Assembly: GCA_017303855.1 (NCBI GenBank)
Contig: JAFLBL010000015.1
Span: 1 to 64,000 of the forward strand
Direction: 5' to 3'
Origin: Chitinophagales bacterium
GTDB lineage: Bacteria; Bacteroidota; Bacteroidia; Chitinophagales; Chitinophagaceae
Length of the DNA: 64,000 nt
The position numbers were made by a program, and so were the translations under genes. The notes under the pieces are model-generated. The model saw nothing but the letters and a program-made list of their open reading frames with translations. It made no database searches and had not been told where the DNA came from. This document shows, in pieces, positions 9,124-17,870 of the stretch; the first letter of the stretch is position 1; every line of letters starts with the position of its first letter.

Positions 9124-10416
9124 TTATTGATTCCGGATAAGCGTATCATCCTGTTCCTTATAAAATTCCCGGAAAATCAGGCGTAAGTTCTGATCGTATG
9201 TAATATAGTTATAGAGCCAGTTCATAAAGACAAAGAAGCGGTTCTTCACGCCAAGGATCAGCATCAGGTGCAGTCCCATCCAGATCATCCAGGCAAAAAA
9301 ACCACCAAATGACCAACGGGGTTTGGGCAGATCTACCACCGCCAGGTTGCGGCCTACAGTAGCCATGGAGCCTTTGTCATGGTATTCAAACTGAAGCAGG
9401 CGGTCCTGTCCGGCTTTCTTCTCAATCAATCTGAGATTAGCAGCCAGCATCGCGGCCTGCTGCATTGCGGCCGGAGCCACCTGCGGATGTCCATTGGGAT
9501 AAGCAGGCGTTTCCATATATGCCAGGTCGCCAATAACATAAATATTTGCTGCACCAGTCATCCGGCAATAACGGTCAGTTTTAATTCTGTTACCCCTGGC
9601 AATAAGTGATTTATCAACGCCATCCGGTATATTCCCCTTAATTCCGGCAGCCCAGATTACGGTAGAGGCCGGAATCTTTTCTCCGGTTTGCAGTTCTACT
9701 TCCTGCCCGTCGTAATTTTTTACAATGGTATTGGTCATCAGTTTCACCCCAAGCTTTCCGAGGTAAACACCGGATCGTTCCGATGATTTTTCCCGCATGG
9801 AAGCCAGCGTTTTCCCTGTACCCTCCAGCAGGAAGATATTCATTTTGGAAAAATCAAGTTCAGGATAATCCTTAGGCAATACATATTGTTTCATTTCTGC
9901 CAGGGCACCGGAGACTTCCACCCCGGTGGGGCCACCACCAACAACCACGATATTCATCATCCGCTGCAGGGCTATGGGGTCTTTCTCAAGATGAGCCCGT
10001 TCAAATAACTGAAGCAAGCGGTGACGTATCTGCAACGCTTCCACGGTGGACTTCATCGGGTATGCGTGGGCAGCGAGGGATTCGTTACCGAAAAAATTGG
10101 TATCAGCACCAGTGGCTAGCACCAACACATCATACGAAATTGTTTCTTCGTGTGTAATCAGGAGGTTTTCGGACGACCGTATTTCTTTAATCTCAGCCAG
10201 GCGGATCCGTACATTCCGGCTTTTCTGGAATACTTTTCGCAAGGGGAATGAAATATTACTGGCATCCAATCCGGCCGTGGCTACCTGGTAAAATAAGGGC
10301 TGAAACTGGTGGTAATTGAAACGATCTATCAGTATGACTTCAAATCCGGGCTTGTTGTTGAGCAGGCGGGCGAGCTTCAATCCCCCGAATCCGGCTCCGG
10401 CTATGACGACTTTCAT
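9124..10416 (-). CDS. ndh: type II NADH dehydrogenase (NDH-2)
   Basis: 430 residues. A single-subunit, non-proton-pumping flavoprotein that passes electrons from NADH to quinone at the inner face of the cytoplasmic membrane. The N-terminal FAD-binding Rossmann motif is VVIAGAGFGGLKLA and the second, NADH-binding, motif is VVVGGGPTGVEVSGALAE near residue 165. The ATGAD segment and the late FAD motif IYVIGDLA are present. The C-terminus has a hydrophobic/aromatic stretch (FFAWMIWMGLHLMLILGV) and an amphipathic tail typical of membrane-attached NDH-2. The gene is monocistronic and preceded by an unusual 24-bp palindrome that covers the -33 region, which suggests tight transcriptional control. 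Confidence 0.93.
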   Translation of the reverse strand: MKVVIAGAGFGGLKLARLLNNKPGFEVILIDRFNYHQFQPLFYQVATAGLDASNISFPLRKVFQKSRNVRIRLAEIKEIRSSENLLITHEETISYDVLVLATGADTNFFGNESLAAHAYPMKSTVEALQIRHRLLQLFERAHLEKDPIALQRMMNIVVVGGGPTGVEVSGALAEMKQYVLPKDYPELDFSKMNIFLLEGTGKTLASMREKSSERSGVYLGKLGVKLMTNTIVKNYDGQEVELQTGEKIPASTVIWAAGIKGNIPDGVDKSLIARGNRIKTDRYCRMTGAANIYVIGDLAYMETPAYPNGHPQVAPAAMQQAAMLAANLRLIEKKAGQDRLLQFEYHDKGSMATVGRNLAVVDLPKPRWSFGGFFAWMIWMGLHLMLILGVKNRFFVFMNWLYNYITYDQNLRLIFREFYKEQDDTLIRNQ

Positions 10417-10436
10417 GTTGAACTGGTTTTACAACA

Positions 10437-10468
10437 CAAAAATACAGTATTTTCAATAATTATTGAAA
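10437..10468 (-). promoter_or_regulatory. predicted ndh promoter
   Basis: On the minus strand a perfect -7 box TATTTTTG (10444-10437) is preceded, 20 nt upstream, by TTTC (10468-10465), a near match to the -33 TTTG of Bacteroidota sigma-ABfr promoters. The -7 box is 20 nt before the ndh ATG. Confidence 0.65.
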
Positions 10469-10471
10469 ATA
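10448..10471. promoter_or_regulatory. 24-bp perfect palindrome, candidate operator for ndh
   Basis: Every base of 10448-10454 onward pairs with its partner up to 10471; each half reads TATTTTCAATAA on its own strand. The site lies 3 bp upstream of the -7 box and covers the presumed -33 element, so a dimeric repressor bound here would block RNA polymerase. The binding protein cannot be named from sequence. Confidence 0.7.
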
Positions 10472-10510
10472 TAGGAATATTTATCTTTTCGTCCTGTTTC
10501 CCCCTACCGG

Positions 10511-11752
10511 TTAATACAGCATTCTCACTTTAATTGTTTCCTTTACTTCTTTTAAAAGAGACAAGGCCTGGGATGACAGTTTCTTATCCACGTCAAGCAC
10601 CACATACCCTATACTTTCATTGGTTTTCAGGTACTGGCCGACAATATTGATGTTGTTTTTGGATAACTGGGTATTAATAGCAGAAAGTACACCCGGCACA
10701 TTTTTATGGATATGCAGAATCCGGTGACTGCCTTCCTGTGGAGGCAATGCCAGTGCCGGTACAGTATGCGAACCAAACGTGATCCCCTTTTCCAGGTAAT
10801 TAAAAAGCTTCACACTTACATCTTCCCCGATATTGGCCTGTGCTTCTTCCGTACTGCCCCCGATATGCGGAGTCAGTATTACGTTGGACATATGCTGTAG
10901 AGGCGTTACAAAACGATCGCCGTTCTTTTCCGGTTCCCAGGGAAACACATCAATAGCTGCTCCCCCGATCGTACCTTCTTTTAATTCCCGGCTCAGGGCA
11001 TCCAGGTCCACCACTTCTCCTCTTGCATAGTTGATCAATATAGCTCCCTTTTTAAAATAGCGCAGGTTATTTTTATTGATCAGGTTTTTGGTCTGTGCAG
11101 TCTCGGGTACGTGCAGTGTCACCACATCTGCCCGGCTCAGCAGTTCTTTCAGGGTACGTGCATCTTCCGCATTGCCCAAAGGCAGTTTGGTCTCCACATC
11201 ATAAAACAGGACTTTCATTCCCAACGCTTCAGCCAGTACACTTACCTGGCTGCCGATATTTCCATATCCGATTATCCCCAGCGTTTTACCTCTTAATTCA
11301 AAACTGTTTTTTGCCTCCTTCATCCATACTCCCTCATGTGCCGCTTTGTTTTTGTCGGGAATCCGCCTGATCAGCATTATGGCCAGACCGATGACCAGTT
11401 CCGCCACACTGCGGGTATTGGAATACGGGGCATTGAATACCACTACCCCATTCTTTGTTGCGGATTTCAGGTCCACCTGGTTTACACCGATACAGAAACA
11501 GCCAATCGCCTGCAGTTTTACCGCCGCATCCAGTACTTTTTTTGTAACCTGTGTTTTGGAACGGATACCCAGGATATGTACATCCCTGATTTCTTCAATC
11601 AGTTCCTCTTCAGTCAGTGCTTTGCTGATCTTTTCCACTTTTACATACCCGTGCTGGCGGAAATTTTTTACAGCCGAGTCGCTGATATTTTCAAGAAAGA
11701 GAATCCGGATCTTCTCTTTAGGATAACTGGTGCTTTTTCCTGTTTTTGTCAT
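10511..11752 (-). CDS. serA: D-3-phosphoglycerate dehydrogenase
   Basis: 413 residues, close in length and architecture to the short, ACT-containing E. coli type. It oxidises 3-phosphoglycerate to phosphohydroxypyruvate with NAD+, the first step of serine synthesis, in the cytoplasm. Family marks include GCFCIGVNQVDL, NTRSVAELVIG, the NAD-binding motif GIIGYGNIGSQ, the catalytic Arg in NYARGEVVD and the Glu/His segments near LTPHIGGSTEEAQ. A C-terminal ACT domain (about 340-413, from RILHIHKNVPGVL) is the serine-feedback site in the E. coli enzyme. The -7 box is only 4 nt before the ATG, so the mRNA is probably leaderless. Confidence 0.96.
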   Translation of the reverse strand: MTKTGKSTSYPKEKIRILFLENISDSAVKNFRQHGYVKVEKISKALTEEELIEEIRDVHILGIRSKTQVTKKVLDAAVKLQAIGCFCIGVNQVDLKSATKNGVVVFNAPYSNTRSVAELVIGLAIMLIRRIPDKNKAAHEGVWMKEAKNSFELRGKTLGIIGYGNIGSQVSVLAEALGMKVLFYDVETKLPLGNAEDARTLKELLSRADVVTLHVPETAQTKNLINKNNLRYFKKGAILINYARGEVVDLDALSRELKEGTIGGAAIDVFPWEPEKNGDRFVTPLQHMSNVILTPHIGGSTEEAQANIGEDVSVKLFNYLEKGITFGSHTVPALALPPQEGSHRILHIHKNVPGVLSAINTQLSKNNINIVGQYLKTNESIGYVVLDVDKKLSSQALSLLKEVKETIKVRMLY

Positions 11753-11756
11753 AGCG

Positions 11757-11764
11757 CAAATATA
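11757..11764 (-). promoter_or_regulatory. -7 promoter box of serA (leaderless)
   Basis: Perfect TATATTTG on the minus strand, followed by CGCT and then the serA ATG at 11752. No clear -33 TTTG is seen. The geometry puts the transcription start at or next to the start codon. Confidence 0.6.
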
Positions 11765-11898
11765 CTAAGTAGCGTTTACCTGTCTGAGGCTGAAATAACA
11801 AACTCCTGCAGAAAATATTAACACTAACAGTTGTTTTCTATTCACATTTGTATGATTATTGGGGAAAAACAGACACCCGTTAACGACTGACCGGCAGT

Positions 11899-11906
11899 TA
11901 TTTTTG
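11899..11906 (+). promoter_or_regulatory. -7 promoter box of the serine-hydrolase lipoprotein
   Basis: Perfect TATTTTTG, 11 nt upstream of the TTG start codon at 11918. The -33 region is not convincing. Confidence 0.5.
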
Positions 11907-11917
11907 TTCCTTAAGCT

Positions 11918-13147
11918 TTGACATTGAAACATACACTATATATTTTTTTATTTAGCGCATTCATCTGGGGTTGTAATCAGCAAGGAAAAGAGGAAAAGAC
12001 CGAAGAAGATTCGCTGCAATATTATCCGCCCACCCCTGCCCCGCTGGAAAAAGCTGAATTCAGGGAATATTACCGGCAACTGACTGCTTATTTCGACAGC
12101 ACATTACTGCGGAGTAGTTTCAGCGGACAGGTAATTGTCGCTAAAAACGGCTCCATTATTTATGAGCATTATGCAGGCCATCCCGACCTGAGGCAGAAGG
12201 ACAGCATGACCGCCAACACTTCCCTTCATATTGCCTCCACATCAAAAACTTTTACCGGTATTGCCATCCTGCGTCTTATACAGGAAGGAAAACTTACACT
12301 GCAGGACAGTCTCAGTCGCTTTTTTCCGGATTTCCCCTATAAAGGGATTACAGTAAAGATGTTGCTGAATCACCGGAGCGGGCTGCCGAATTATGTCAAT
12401 TTCATGGATAAGACCAGTTGGGATCAAAAAAATTATTGTACCAACGCTGATGTATTGTCCATCATGATGAGCGAGCCGCCCAATAAGGAAGCCAGCCCCG
12501 ACCGTAAGTTCAGCTATTGCAATACCAACTATATCCTGCTGGCCCTGATTATTGAAAAAATCACCGGTTTATCATACCCGGAATTTATGCAGGAGAAATT
12601 TTTCGGGCCGCTGCAGATGAAGGACACCTATGTATTTACAATGAAGGACTCGCTGAAAGCCACCCCGACCTTTTCGCCTTCAGGTACGTATTGGGATTTC
12701 GATTTTCTGGATGGTACGTATGGCGACAAGAATATCTATACCACGGCCAGGGATCTGTTAAAATGGGATCAGGCATTGTATACCGATCAGTTAATCAGTA
12801 AGGCCTTACTGGATTCCGCATTTACACCGTATAGTAATGAGCGGCCTTCCATACACAATTACGGGTTGGGTTTCCGGTTATTACTGATGCCCAATGGCAA
12901 GAAAATCGTATATCATTTCGGGCGCTGGCACGGCGCCAATGCCGCATTTGCCCGGTTGCCGGATGAGAAAGCCGTTATTATCATATTAGGCAACCGGTTT
13001 ACCCGGAGCATTTATAATGCGGCACACCATTGTTATGATATCTTCGGCGAGTATTTTGGAAAAGCGGAATCGGAAGATGCTGATACAGAGAATATGCCGG
13101 AGAAAAAAACGGCCCCATCCCGTAAAACTGAAAAATCTCGCCGTTAA
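11918..13147 (+). CDS. serine hydrolase lipoprotein (class C beta-lactamase / DD-peptidase family, S12)
   Basis: 409 residues. An in-frame stop (TAA at 11912-11914) just upstream and the lack of any ATG before the signal peptide force a TTG start, at 11918 or 11924. The lipobox is FIWGC, with the lipidated Cys near residue 19. The penicillin-recognising fold is shown by SxxK (STSK, Ser107 and Lys110), YxN (YCN, near residue 198) and HFG in place of KTG near residue 310. The family includes class C beta-lactamases, DD-peptidases and esterases; HFG in the third motif is seen in many non-lactamase members, so an esterase or peptidase is as likely as resistance. The C-terminal tail is charged. 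It is monocistronic, upstream of nnr by 41 nt. Confidence 0.85.
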   Translation: MTLKHTLYIFLFSAFIWGCNQQGKEEKTEEDSLQYYPPTPAPLEKAEFREYYRQLTAYFDSTLLRSSFSGQVIVAKNGSIIYEHYAGHPDLRQKDSMTANTSLHIASTSKTFTGIAILRLIQEGKLTLQDSLSRFFPDFPYKGITVKMLLNHRSGLPNYVNFMDKTSWDQKNYCTNADVLSIMMSEPPNKEASPDRKFSYCNTNYILLALIIEKITGLSYPEFMQEKFFGPLQMKDTYVFTMKDSLKATPTFSPSGTYWDFDFLDGTYGDKNIYTTARDLLKWDQALYTDQLISKALLDSAFTPYSNERPSIHNYGLGFRLLLMPNGKKIVYHFGRWHGANAAFARLPDEKAVIIILGNRFTRSIYNAAHHCYDIFGEYFGKAESEDADTENMPEKKTAPSRKTEKSRR

Positions 13148-13188
13148 GTCATGCCTTTTTCCCTGAAATTGACTGACCTTTAGTCTGT

Positions 13189-14691
13189 ATGAAAATTTTT
13201 TCCGCACAGCAGATCAGGGACTGGGATCAGTATACAATTACCCATGAGCCCATCAGTTCCATTGACCTGATGGAAAGAGCCGCCCAATCCTGTACGGAAT
13301 GGTTATTGCGCCGTTACCCGGATATTGAGTTGTTTCATATTTATTGTGGTAAGGGAAATAATGGAGGTGACGGACTGGCTATTGCCCGTCTGCTGCTTGA
13401 AAAAGGATACATCGTCAATCTTTATATTCTTGAATTTGGTCACCGGGGAACGGATGATTTTCAGCAAAACCTGGCAAGACTGCATCTTTATCCGCAGGGG
13501 CGGATCAGTTTTATACAATCAGCTGATCATATACAGGTACCAGCACCCGGGGAAATAGCAGTGGATGCCCTGTTCGGATCCGGGCTTAATCGTGAACTTG
13601 ACGGACTGAGTGCCGCACTGGTATCAGCCCTCAATCAATCCGGTGCGGAAATCATATCCATAGACATACCCAGCGGGTTATTCAGCGACAGCAGTTCGAA
13701 GGGTAAACTGTCCATACAGGCCCGGTATACGTTGAGTTTTCAGACCTGTAAACTGGCTTTACTGTTGCCGGAAAACCAGGGATCGTTCGGGAAGGTGGAA
13801 ATACTGGATATCGGATTACATGGCACATACGAGGCTGAAACAAATTGCCGCTTTGAGTTGCCCGATGATCAGCTCATACATGCGGTGTTGAAAACCAGGA
13901 GCCGGTTTGCTCACAAGGGAAATTTCGGTCATGCCATGCTGTTAGCCGGCAGCCGGGGCAAGGCGGGAGCGGCCGTACTCAGTGCCGGGGCTTGTCTGCG
14001 CAGTGGTGCCGGTTTGCTTACGGTTCATCTACCTGCTGCAGCCTGCGACATAGTGCAGACAGCCGTACCGGAAGCCATGGTGGAAACAGATAGCCACGCA
14101 GATTTTATTTCACAAGTCAATATCACGGATAGATACAGTGCCGTTGGCATCGGGCCTGGCATCGGACAGGCGCCGGAAACAGTCCGGTGTTTTGAAGCGT
14201 TATTAAATCAGTATAAACGGCCCATGGTGATTGATGCGGATGCCCTGAATATACTGGCGGCCGCCCCGTTGTTACTAAAATTGATTCCTGCCGGTTCAAT
14301 TCTCACGCCCCATCCAAAAGAATTTGAAAGGCTGGCCGGGCCGGTGGGCAATGATCCTGAGAGAATTGAAAAACTTATGCAACTGGCAAAGGAATGGAAA
14401 TCGGTGATTGTGCTCAAGGGGCATCACAGTCTGATTGCCACGCCGGGTGGCAAAGGGTATTTTAATAGTACCGGGAATCCGGGTATGGCCACGGCCGGCA
14501 GTGGTGATGTGCTTACCGGAATTCTGACCGGGTTACTGGCCCAGGGCTATTCGCCGGTGGAAGCAGCTTTGCTCGGGGTATACCTGCATGGATTGGCAGG
14601 CGATATAGCGGCAAAGGAAATATCGGAGGAGGCGCTGATAGCCGGGGATATAGTTGAATACCTGGGGAAAGCGTTTTTAGAAATTAGTTAG
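13189..14691 (+). CDS. nnr: bifunctional NAD(P)H-hydrate epimerase / ADP-dependent NAD(P)H-hydrate dehydratase
   Basis: 500 residues, the usual fused bacterial form. It repairs hydrated NADH/NADPH: the N-terminal YjeF_N domain (about 1-215) epimerises R-NAD(P)HX and the C-terminal ribokinase-like domain (about 225-500) dehydrates the S form using ADP. Marks: CGKGNNGGDGLAIARLL and DALFGSGL in the epimerase half, IDIPSGL, then KGNFGHAMLLAGS, IDADALNIL and TPHPKEFERL. The nucleotide-binding signature AGSGDVLTGILTGLLAQG lies near residue 440. The start ATG at 13189 follows the serine-hydrolase gene by 41 nt. It is cytoplasmic. Confidence 0.96.
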   Translation: MKIFSAQQIRDWDQYTITHEPISSIDLMERAAQSCTEWLLRRYPDIELFHIYCGKGNNGGDGLAIARLLLEKGYIVNLYILEFGHRGTDDFQQNLARLHLYPQGRISFIQSADHIQVPAPGEIAVDALFGSGLNRELDGLSAALVSALNQSGAEIISIDIPSGLFSDSSSKGKLSIQARYTLSFQTCKLALLLPENQGSFGKVEILDIGLHGTYEAETNCRFELPDDQLIHAVLKTRSRFAHKGNFGHAMLLAGSRGKAGAAVLSAGACLRSGAGLLTVHLPAAACDIVQTAVPEAMVETDSHADFISQVNITDRYSAVGIGPGIGQAPETVRCFEALLNQYKRPMVIDADALNILAAAPLLLKLIPAGSILTPHPKEFERLAGPVGNDPERIEKLMQLAKEWKSVIVLKGHHSLIATPGGKGYFNSTGNPGMATAGSGDVLTGILTGLLAQGYSPVEAALLGVYLHGLAGDIAAKEISEEALIAGDIVEYLGKAFLEIS

Positions 14692-14742
14692 AAAAAGGTG
14701 AATTACAGATTGGGGCTAATGGAATTCAGGAATAAGTTGCAG

Positions 14743-14940
14743 CTGCCTGCGGCAGTATTCAACACATAGTCAAATAGGAACATAGGCTACATAGAATACA
14801 ACCGGCAGCGTTACAGGCTGGTAATGCATTTTAAACTGAGGCTGGCATACATAGATTTTCACCTGCGGTGAAGAGATACGTTATTAATGAGTTTTAAAAC
14901 TGTTCATTGCAACCTGCATTAAGCAAGGCCAAATTCAAAA
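14743..14940 (+). repeat. dispersed intergenic repeat, copy 1
   Basis: First of three diverged copies in the window (others at 17871-18092 on the opposite strand and 22726-22935). Shared blocks in order: CTGCCTGCGGCAG, a stretch like AGGAACATAGGCTACATAG, TTACAGGCTGGTAATGCATT, GAGGCTGGCATACATAGATT, CACCTGCGGTGA, and GTTCATTGCAACCTGCATT with GGCCAAA at the end. This copy lacks the GC-rich CCTGCCTACCGGCAGGCAGG palindrome of the other two. The gap 14692-15432 has no convincing gene. The repeat has no recognised transposase or RNA family. Confidence 0.75.
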
Positions 14941-14986
14941 GAAGTGTAACGCGGTTGCACATAATATAACTTCAACGATTCTTTGT

Positions 14987-15057
14987 CACCCTGTAGGGGT
15001 GCATTATCGGTTGCCACCAAAATGAACGTATTGGCCCAGCATCACCCCGTAGGGGTG
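14987..15057. repeat. pair of CACCCCGTAGGGGTG palindromes
   Basis: CACCCTGTAGGGGTG at 14987-15001 and CACCCCGTAGGGGTG at 15043-15057, 41 nt apart, with partly inverted flanks (GCCACCAAAA after the first, TTTTGTTGGT after the second). It looks like a small palindromic intergenic element in the nnr-hppA gap. Confidence 0.65.
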
Positions 15058-15314
15058 TTTTGTTGGTTATGTATTAATAATTAACATGAATTTGATTATC
15101 AAATAATTAAAGGATTTAATTGAAATATATTACGAGAATTATATTGCTCAGTTGAAGATTTGGGAAAGAAAAGATCCGAAAATTCGTTGCATCCATTGTC
15201 TCTTTTCCCCCAAAAGCAACCTTTAAAGTGTTCTCCGCCGGACAAAACCAATACAAATTACGACCTTGTTTTACCCTGGGAACATTGCTTTTTATAAGTG
15301 TTCATTTTACACTT

Positions 15315-15348
15315 CAAACCCCTGAAAATAATGCTCTTCAGGGGTTTG
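15315..15348. promoter_or_regulatory. 12-bp inverted repeat overlapping the hppA -33 box
   Basis: CAAACCCCTGAA (15315-15326) pairs perfectly with TTCAGGGGTTTG (15337-15348) around a 10-nt loop. The last four bases of the right arm are the TTTG of the hppA -33 element. There is no T-run after it and no gene just upstream, so an operator is more likely than a terminator. Confidence 0.6.
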
Positions 15349-15376
15349 GGCTATTGGGGGCCAACCCCTATCTTTG
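15345..15376 (+). promoter_or_regulatory. hppA promoter
   Basis: -33 TTTG (15345-15348), a 20-nt spacer and -7 TATCTTTG (15369-15376): a full match to the Bacteroidota consensus TTTG-N19/20-TAnnTTTG. It lies 56 nt before the hppA ATG. Confidence 0.8.
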
Positions 15377-15432
15377 CCGCCCGGCCGAAATGGCCTTTTT
15401 TAATCTAAACCAGACACTAAGAATTGACTGTT

Positions 15433-17688
15433 ATGGACAAATTGATCTACCTCGTACCTGTCATGGGACTGATTGGCTTGCTTTACACACTTATTAAGTT
15501 CAATTGGGTTTCCAAACAAGATGCCGGTAACGACCGTATGAAAGAAATCTCCAATTACATTGCCGTAGGTGCCATGGCCTTCCTGAAGGCGGAATGGAAA
15601 ATCCTGGGTTATTTCGTTGTTATTGTGGGTATACTTCTGGCCGTAATGGCCCAGTCAAACCCACACTCACACTGGCTGATTTCCGTAGCGTTTGTAGTAG
15701 GTGCTGTATTCAGCGCCACTGCCGGTTATATTGGTATGAAAGTAGCCACCCGTGCCAATGTGCGTACTGCACAGGCAGCACGTACCAGTCTGAGTAAGGC
15801 CCTGAATGTTTCCTTTACCGGCGGTGCCGTTATGGGACTGGGTGTTTCGGGTCTCGCTGTATTAGGACTTGGTGGTTTATATATTATTTTAAAACAGGTT
15901 TTCGCTCCCGGTGCATCCGTTGATTCCAACGAGATGATTAAAACCATCGAAGTGCTGACCGGTTTTTCACTGGGTGCTGAGTCCATCGCCCTTTTTGCCC
16001 GTGTGGGTGGTGGTATCTATACCAAGGCGGCTGACGTAGGCGCCGACCTCGTGGGTAAAGTAGAAGCCGGTATCCCGGAAGATGATCCCCGTAACCCCGC
16101 TACCATTGCGGATAACGTTGGTGATAACGTAGGTGATGTGGCCGGTATGGGTGCCGACTTATTCGGTTCTTATGTAGCGACTGTATTGGCAACGATTGTA
16201 CTGGGTCAGCAGACCACGGTGCTCTTTGGTGATGATGTATTGGGTGGTTACTCTCCCATCGTTCTCCCCATGCTGATTGCCGGTGTGGGTATTCTTTTCT
16301 CCATTATCGGAACTCTTTTCGTCCGTGTCAGCGATTCTGCTGGTATCAGTACAGATGTGGTACAGAAAGCACTGAATATGGGTAACTGGGGCTCTATTGT
16401 ATTAACAGCGATTGCCGCTGCCGGTCTGGTCAACTTTATTCTCCCTGAAGCCATGGAACTCCGTGGTGTGGTATTTACCAAATGGGATGTAATGGGTGCA
16501 ATCGGAGTTGGTCTGGCCGTTGGTGCCTTAATGAGTATCATTACCGAGTACTATACGGCGATGGGCAAACGTCCTGTTAACTCAATTATCAGGCAATCTT
16601 CTACCGGGCATGCCACCAACGTAATCGGTGGTCTGGCTGTAGGTATGGAATCTACATTCCTGCCGATCCTGGTGCTGGCTGCCGGTATCTGGGGCTCTTA
16701 TGAATTTGCCGGTCTGTACGGTGTGGCTATTGCCGCAGCCGGAATGATGGCCACTACAGCGATGCAGCTGGCGATTGACGCCTTTGGACCGATCGCCGAC
16801 AATGCCGGTGGTATCGCGGAGATGAGTGAACTGCCAAAAGATGTACGTGAAAAAACAGACGTACTGGATGCGGTAGGTAATACCACCGCTGCCACGGGTA
16901 AAGGTTTTGCCATTGCTTCTGCTGCCCTGACAGCCCTGGCCCTGTTTGCCGCCTTTGTAGGTGTGGCGATGCCGGATAACCAGCATATTGATATTTATAA
17001 AGCCGATGTGCTTGCTTCCCTGTTTATTGGTGGTATGATCCCCATGATCTTCTCCTCACTCGCTATCCGCGCGGTGGGTGAAGCGGCCATGAGTATGGTG
17101 GAGGAAGTTCGTCGCCAGTTCCGCAGTATTCCGGGTATCATGGAAGGTACCGGTAAACCTGAATACGATAAATGTGTGGCGATTTCCACACAGGCATCCA
17201 TTAAGAAAATGCTTTTACCCGGTGCCATCACCATTATTTCTCCGCTGGCTATTGGTTTCACACTAGGCCCCGAGGCACTGGGTGGTTTCCTGGCCGGTGC
17301 TACGGTTAGTGGTGTACTGATGGGTATGTTCCAGAACAATGCCGGTGGCGCCTGGGATAATGCCAAGAAATCTTTTGAAAAAGGCGTTGAGATCAACGGT
17401 GAAACTTATTACAAGAAATCAGAACCCCATAAAGCATCTGTAACGGGAGATACTGTTGGAGATCCTTTTAAAGATACGTCTGGTCCTTCCATGAACATCC
17501 TGATCAAACTGATGTCCATCGTGTCACTCGTTATTGCTCCTACCCTGGCACAAATGTTTGGCGCGCATACGGAAGAAGCCCCGGTTACACCTCCTGCACC
17601 GCAGAAAGAAACCGGAAAAACAGAATACAGAATGAATTCAGAACCGGTTGCAAAAATCAATACCAGCAACACGGCCAACTACCAATAA
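15433..17688 (+). CDS. hppA: membrane-bound ion-pumping pyrophosphatase
   Basis: 751 residues from the ATG at 15433 (a TTG nine bases upstream is less likely). It couples hydrolysis of pyrophosphate to H+ or Na+ pumping across the cytoplasmic membrane. About 16 membrane helices are visible. The substrate-binding signature DVGADLVGKVEAGIPEDDPRN begins near residue 201 and is followed by the Asp-rich NVGDNVGDVAGMGADL. A second metal/PPi segment is DAFGPIADNAGGIAEMSEL. At the K+-selectivity site (GNTTAATGKG, about residue 482) the deciding position is Ala, not Lys, which marks the K+-dependent subfamily. That subfamily contains Na+ and H+ pumps and the sequence alone does not settle which. The C-terminus carries an extra Pro/Thr-rich tail. 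The gene is monocistronic with its own promoter and terminator. Confidence 0.97.
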   Translation: MDKLIYLVPVMGLIGLLYTLIKFNWVSKQDAGNDRMKEISNYIAVGAMAFLKAEWKILGYFVVIVGILLAVMAQSNPHSHWLISVAFVVGAVFSATAGYIGMKVATRANVRTAQAARTSLSKALNVSFTGGAVMGLGVSGLAVLGLGGLYIILKQVFAPGASVDSNEMIKTIEVLTGFSLGAESIALFARVGGGIYTKAADVGADLVGKVEAGIPEDDPRNPATIADNVGDNVGDVAGMGADLFGSYVATVLATIVLGQQTTVLFGDDVLGGYSPIVLPMLIAGVGILFSIIGTLFVRVSDSAGISTDVVQKALNMGNWGSIVLTAIAAAGLVNFILPEAMELRGVVFTKWDVMGAIGVGLAVGALMSIITEYYTAMGKRPVNSIIRQSSTGHATNVIGGLAVGMESTFLPILVLAAGIWGSYEFAGLYGVAIAAAGMMATTAMQLAIDAFGPIADNAGGIAEMSELPKDVREKTDVLDAVGNTTAATGKGFAIASAALTALALFAAFVGVAMPDNQHIDIYKADVLASLFIGGMIPMIFSSLAIRAVGEAAMSMVEEVRRQFRSIPGIMEGTGKPEYDKCVAISTQASIKKMLLPGAITIISPLAIGFTLGPEALGGFLAGATVSGVLMGMFQNNAGGAWDNAKKSFEKGVEINGETYYKKSEPHKASVTGDTVGDPFKDTSGPSMNILIKLMSIVSLVIAPTLAQMFGAHTEEAPVTPPAPQKETGKTEYRMNSEPVAKINTSNTANYQ

Positions 17689-17722
17689 GGATAGTATAAC
17701 TTCTTAATCAGAACCATTACTT

Positions 17723-17757
17723 TAAGCCCCGCTGTTTCTACAGGGGGGCTTAGTTTT
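17723..17757 (+). terminator. rho-independent terminator after hppA
   Basis: TAAGCCCCGCTG and CAGGGGGGCTTA form a stem with one internal mismatch, followed by a T-run. It begins about 35 nt after the hppA stop codon. Confidence 0.85.
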
Positions 17758-17764
17758 TCTATGA

Positions 17765-17853
17765 ACATTGAGCATTTAATATTGAGTGTTATGGCATGAT
17801 GAAGAAAATGTTCAATACCCAATGTTCAATATTCAATTTTCAACACTCATTCG
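17765..17853. repeat. short degenerate ATTGAxCATT-type repeats
   Basis: The segment is made of recurring words such as AATGTTCAATA and AATATTGAG in both orientations, with GAGTGTT on the left matching AACACTC on the right. It is non-coding and sits between the hppA terminator and dispersed repeat copy 2. Confidence 0.5.
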
Positions 17854-17870
17854 AAGGAAGGATGTGTTTT

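Noticed and set aside
15228..15497. 89-codon open frame ahead of hppA
   Set aside because: It runs through the hppA promoter and hairpin and into hppA in another frame.
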